Source: CAYPIE01 sp964410665
GTDB lineage: Bacteria > Planctomycetota > Planctomycetia > Gemmatales > Gemmataceae
DNA length: 8,371 bases
Assembly: GCA_964410665.1 (NCBI GenBank)
Contig: CAYPIE010000162.1
Coordinates: 1 to 8,371 of the forward strand
Reading direction: 5' to 3'
Below are positions 5,507 to 8,371 of the stretch, piece by piece; position 1 is the first letter of the stretch; each line of letters starts with the position of its first letter. Made by a program: the position numbers and the translations under genes. Under the pieces are notes generated by a model that did not search any database, was not told where the DNA came from, and worked only from the letters and a program-made list of their open reading frames with translations.

Positions 5507-8218
5507 GTGAACTCATCGCACGCGTCGCAAGATTACGAACGTCAGCGTCTCGAGCAAGATTCTCATCGCGAGGCGCCTTGGAAGCTCTGGGGACCTTATC
5601 TCAGCGAGCGTCAATGGGGCACGGTCCGCGAAGACTACAGCGCCGACGGCGATGCTTGGGACTATTTTCCGTTTCCCATCGCGCACAGTCGCGCGTATCG
5701 CTGGGGTGAGGATGGCCTCGCCGGTGTATCAGATCTTCAACAACAGCTCTGTCTGTCACTAGCCTTGTGGAATGGCCAGGACTCGATCCTCAAAGAACGC
5801 TTGTTCGGGTTGAGTAATCGTCAGGGTAATCATGGTGAGGATGTTAAGGAACTCTACTACTACCTTGATGCTACACCTACTCACTCTTATATGCGGATGC
5901 TTTATAAATATCCGCATTCCGCTTTTCCGTATGACCGCTTGCTTGCAGAGAACGCGCGGCGGGGTCGACACGATCCTGAATTCGAGTTGCTCGACACGGG
6001 TATATTTAATGAGAACCGCTACTTTGATGTCTTTATCGAATATGCCAAAGCTAGTCCCACCGATTTGTTGATGCAAATCACGGTGTTTAATCGCGGCCCT
6101 GAAGCCGCGATGTTACACGTGATTCCCCAACTCTGGTTTCGGAATACCTGGAGTTGGGATCATCACGCCCACCATCCCGGGCTAGCGATGCGTTCTCCTC
6201 AAGTCGTCGAGGCCAGCCACCCTCAATTGGGCATCTACCACCTGTTTGCCGAGGAAAGTCCCGAGCTTCTGTTCTGTGATAACGAGACCAACGCCGAACG
6301 ACTGTATCAGGTCGCCGGACCAAAATATCCCAAAGATGCATTACACGCAGCGATTATCCACGGTCGGGATGGTGCGGTCAACCCGCGCAGGATTGGCACC
6401 AAAGTTGGGGTCCATGATCAAATCCTCCTCGAACCCCAGCAACGTCATCAGCTCCGTCTGAGGCTCAGCCAGCTGAAGCATCAGCGACCGTTTGCCGACT
6501 TTACAGATATATTGGATCAACGCAAAGCTGAGGCTGACCATTTTTACGCATCCGTCCAAGCCGACCTTGACGACCTGGATGCAAAGCTGGTTCAACGCCA
6601 AGCCTTTGCTGGGTTGATCTGGAGCAAGCAGTTTTATTGCTACGATATTCCCGTCTGGCTGCATGGCGATCCTGCCACACCACCACCTCCAGTCGAACGA
6701 CGTCACGGACGCAACAATGACTGGACACATCTGAATAATTCCGAAGTCATATCGATGCCGGACAAATGGGAATATCCCTGGTATGCCGCCTGGGACTTGG
6801 CTTTTCACATGATCCCATTTGCTTTGATTGATTCTGCATTTGCCAAGAAACAGCTCCTTCTATTGACCCGTGAATGGTATATGCACCCCAATGGGCAACT
6901 TCCGGCTTACGAATGGAAGTTTGACGACGTGAATCCCCCGGTGCACGCCTGGGCCACCTTTCGCGTGTTTCAGATCGATCGGCAACAACGCGGTGACTGT
7001 GGCGATCTGGCATTTCTCGAACGTGTATTTCATAAATTGCTGTTGAATTTTACGTGGTGGGTCAATCGGAAAGATCCGCAAGGACGGAACATCTTCCAGG
7101 GTGGCTTTTTGGGCCTGGATAATATCGGGGTGTTTGATCGCAGCTCCGCGTTGCCGACTGGGGGTTCGCTCAATCAAGCGGATGGTACATCTTGGATGGC
7201 CATGTTCTCGCTGAATATGATGCGGATTGCCCTGGAACTTGCGTTACATAATCCGGTTTATGAGGATATTGCGACCAAGTTCTTTGAGCATTTCCTCGGC
7301 ATTGCGGAGGCGATGACCAATATGGGTGAACGTGAGTCGGGCATTGGACTCTGGGATGATGAAGATCAATTCTACTACGACGAACTGTCGCTGCCCAATG
7401 GACATTTGGTCCGTCTAAAAGTCCGGTCGATGGTTGGACTTATTCCTCTGTTTGCAGTGGAAACCCTCGAGCCGGAGCTCTTGCAAAGACTTCCGGACTT
7501 TAATCGACGCCTCATCTGGGTATTGGAAAATCGTCCAGAATTGGCCGCTCTGGTCTCACGCTGGCAGGAACCGGGTCGCGGTGAGCGACGGTTACTCTCG
7601 CTACTGCGTGGACATCGCATGAAACGGCTGCTAAAGCGGATGCTCGACCCTAAGGAGTTTCTTTCCGATTATGGAATCCGCGCCTTGTCGCGCTATCACC
7701 TCGAGAATCCATATGTTTTCTGGGCTGGCGGCCAGGCGCATCGTGTGCAGTATTTGCCGGGAGAATCGGACTCTGGGCTCTTTGGAGGGAACTCCAACTG
7801 GCGCGGACCGATTTGGTTTCCGGTCAACTATCTGATCATTGAATCGCTGCAGAAATTCCACCACTATTATGGCGATGATTTTCGCGTTGAGTGCCCGACA
7901 GGTTCTGGTCAGTACTGTTCAATTCTAGAAATCGCCGATGAGCTAAGTCGACGACTCATGCGGATTTTCCTGCGGGATGACCAAGGACGCCGCGCTGTGT
8001 TCGGGGACTCTAGCAAGCTGCAAGAGGACCCGAACTTTCGCGATTACATATTCTTCCATGAATATTTTCATGGCGATACTGGACGCGGTGTTGGCGCTTC
8101 GCATCAAACTGGTTGGACCGCGTTGGTTGCAAAGCTCTTTTTCACTCGCATCGAGGAGCGCGATGCAATCCACTCGTGTGCCGCCACTGGAAACTTAGCG
8201 CATCTGCTTGGACCCTAG
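5507..8218 (+). CDS. Cytoplasmic glucosidase of the GH63-related (mannosyl-oligosaccharide glucosidase-like) clade
   Basis: The 903-residue product matches from end to end a large bacterial family usually annotated as 'glucosidase', related to GH63 processing glucosidase and mannosylglycerate hydrolase. Characteristic blocks in order are WGPYLSERQWGTVREDY (28-44), SRAYRWGEDGLAG (61-73), GNHGEDVKELYYYLD (107-121), ISMPDKWEYPWYAAWDLAFH (415-434), PNGQLPAYEW (461-470), FQGGFLGLDNIGVFDRS (530-546), GLWDDEDQFYYDE (614-626), GGNSNWRGPIWFPVNYL (760-776) and FHEYFHGDTGRG (850-861). By analogy with GH63 enzymes, D538 would be the general acid and E852 the base, in an inverting (alpha/alpha)6-barrel. 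No signal peptide is present, so it should act in the cytoplasm. It begins 23 bases after the propeller stop, consistent with one operon. About 26 residues after AKLFF form a C-terminal tail that I do not recognise. The natural substrate is unknown; a small alpha-glucoside or oligosaccharide is likely. Confidence 0.93.
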   Translation: MNSSHASQDYERQRLEQDSHREAPWKLWGPYLSERQWGTVREDYSADGDAWDYFPFPIAHSRAYRWGEDGLAGVSDLQQQLCLSLALWNGQDSILKERLFGLSNRQGNHGEDVKELYYYLDATPTHSYMRMLYKYPHSAFPYDRLLAENARRGRHDPEFELLDTGIFNENRYFDVFIEYAKASPTDLLMQITVFNRGPEAAMLHVIPQLWFRNTWSWDHHAHHPGLAMRSPQVVEASHPQLGIYHLFAEESPELLFCDNETNAERLYQVAGPKYPKDALHAAIIHGRDGAVNPRRIGTKVGVHDQILLEPQQRHQLRLRLSQLKHQRPFADFTDILDQRKAEADHFYASVQADLDDLDAKLVQRQAFAGLIWSKQFYCYDIPVWLHGDPATPPPPVERRHGRNNDWTHLNNSEVISMPDKWEYPWYAAWDLAFHMIPFALIDSAFAKKQLLLLTREWYMHPNGQLPAYEWKFDDVNPPVHAWATFRVFQIDRQQRGDCGDLAFLERVFHKLLLNFTWWVNRKDPQGRNIFQGGFLGLDNIGVFDRSSALPTGGSLNQADGTSWMAMFSLNMMRIALELALHNPVYEDIATKFFEHFLGIAEAMTNMGERESGIGLWDDEDQFYYDELSLPNGHLVRLKVRSMVGLIPLFAVETLEPELLQRLPDFNRRLIWVLENRPELAALVSRWQEPGRGERRLLSLLRGHRMKRLLKRMLDPKEFLSDYGIRALSRYHLENPYVFWAGGQAHRVQYLPGESDSGLFGGNSNWRGPIWFPVNYLIIESLQKFHHYYGDDFRVECPTGSGQYCSILEIADELSRRLMRIFLRDDQGRRAVFGDSSKLQEDPNFRDYIFFHEYFHGDTGRGVGASHQTGWTALVAKLFFTRIEERDAIHSCAATGNLAHLLGP

Positions 8219-8371
8219 GGCCAATTGCAGCGACTTGTACGTATTTTCGATCCGCGAGCTTGTGCGTGGACCCCTGGATATGGGTTCCTGGTTGCGAGCG
8301 GGGGGTTACGCCCAATGGTGTTCGGCACCATAGTTGCTCTGGGCTGGGTGGCACGCTCGGAGTCGGCGACG

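Noticed and set aside
6341..6808. 155-codon minus-strand open frame opposite the glucosidase
   Set aside because: The opposite strand encodes well-conserved family motifs through this whole stretch; the antisense translation has no recognisable features.
8208..8224. Near-palindrome around the glucosidase stop (TTGG-A-CCCTAGGG-CCAA)
   Set aside because: It has no loop and no following T-run, so it cannot act as a normal terminator hairpin; probably coincidental.
1..8371. Mobile elements, CRISPR, tRNA or rRNA, phage or defence genes
   Set aside because: No transposase-like product, terminal repeats, regularly spaced repeats or RNA-gene signatures were seen; nearly all of the window is explained by four ordinary coding regions.

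Overview
The window looks like chromosomal DNA from a planctomycete, probably of the Pirellula/Rhodopirellula type. The evidence is the gene content rather than any marker gene: an exported multi-CXXCH cytochrome with a PA14 domain, next to an exported beta-propeller of the kind expanded in Planctomycetes and Verrucomicrobia as 'putative membrane-bound dehydrogenases', plus a planctomycete-style secreted M1 peptidase. Base composition is moderately GC-rich. Gene starts are mixed: ATG and GTG, some with Shine-Dalgarno sequences and one without.

Layout. Positions 1-776 (minus strand) hold the N-terminal 258 codons of a secreted M1-family metallopeptidase; its gene runs off the left edge. Positions 777-1028 are a divergent control region with one promoter-like element facing each way and a 7-bp inverted repeat. 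From 1029 to 8218 three plus-strand genes follow closely: a 952-residue exported cytochrome with five CXXCH haem sites and an internal PA14 domain (1029-3887), an exported PQQ/sorbosone-dehydrogenase-like beta-propeller (3963-5483) and a 903-residue cytoplasmic glucosidase of the GH63-related clade (5507-8218). The gaps are 75 and 23 bases, so they are probably co-transcribed. A perfect 10-bp hairpin sits between the first two. The last 153 bases (8219-8371) hold no gene that can be supported.

How the genes may work together. The cytochrome and propeller look like a split two-protein version of the propeller-haem fusions common in these phyla. The propeller would oxidise or bind a substrate in the periplasm and the cytochrome would take the electrons; PA14 could bind carbohydrate. 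The glucosidase, which lacks an export signal, would act on a glucoside inside the cytoplasm. The shared theme is carbohydrate use, but no substrate can be read from the sequence and the pathway link is inference. I found no mobile element, CRISPR array, tRNA, rRNA, phage gene or defence gene.
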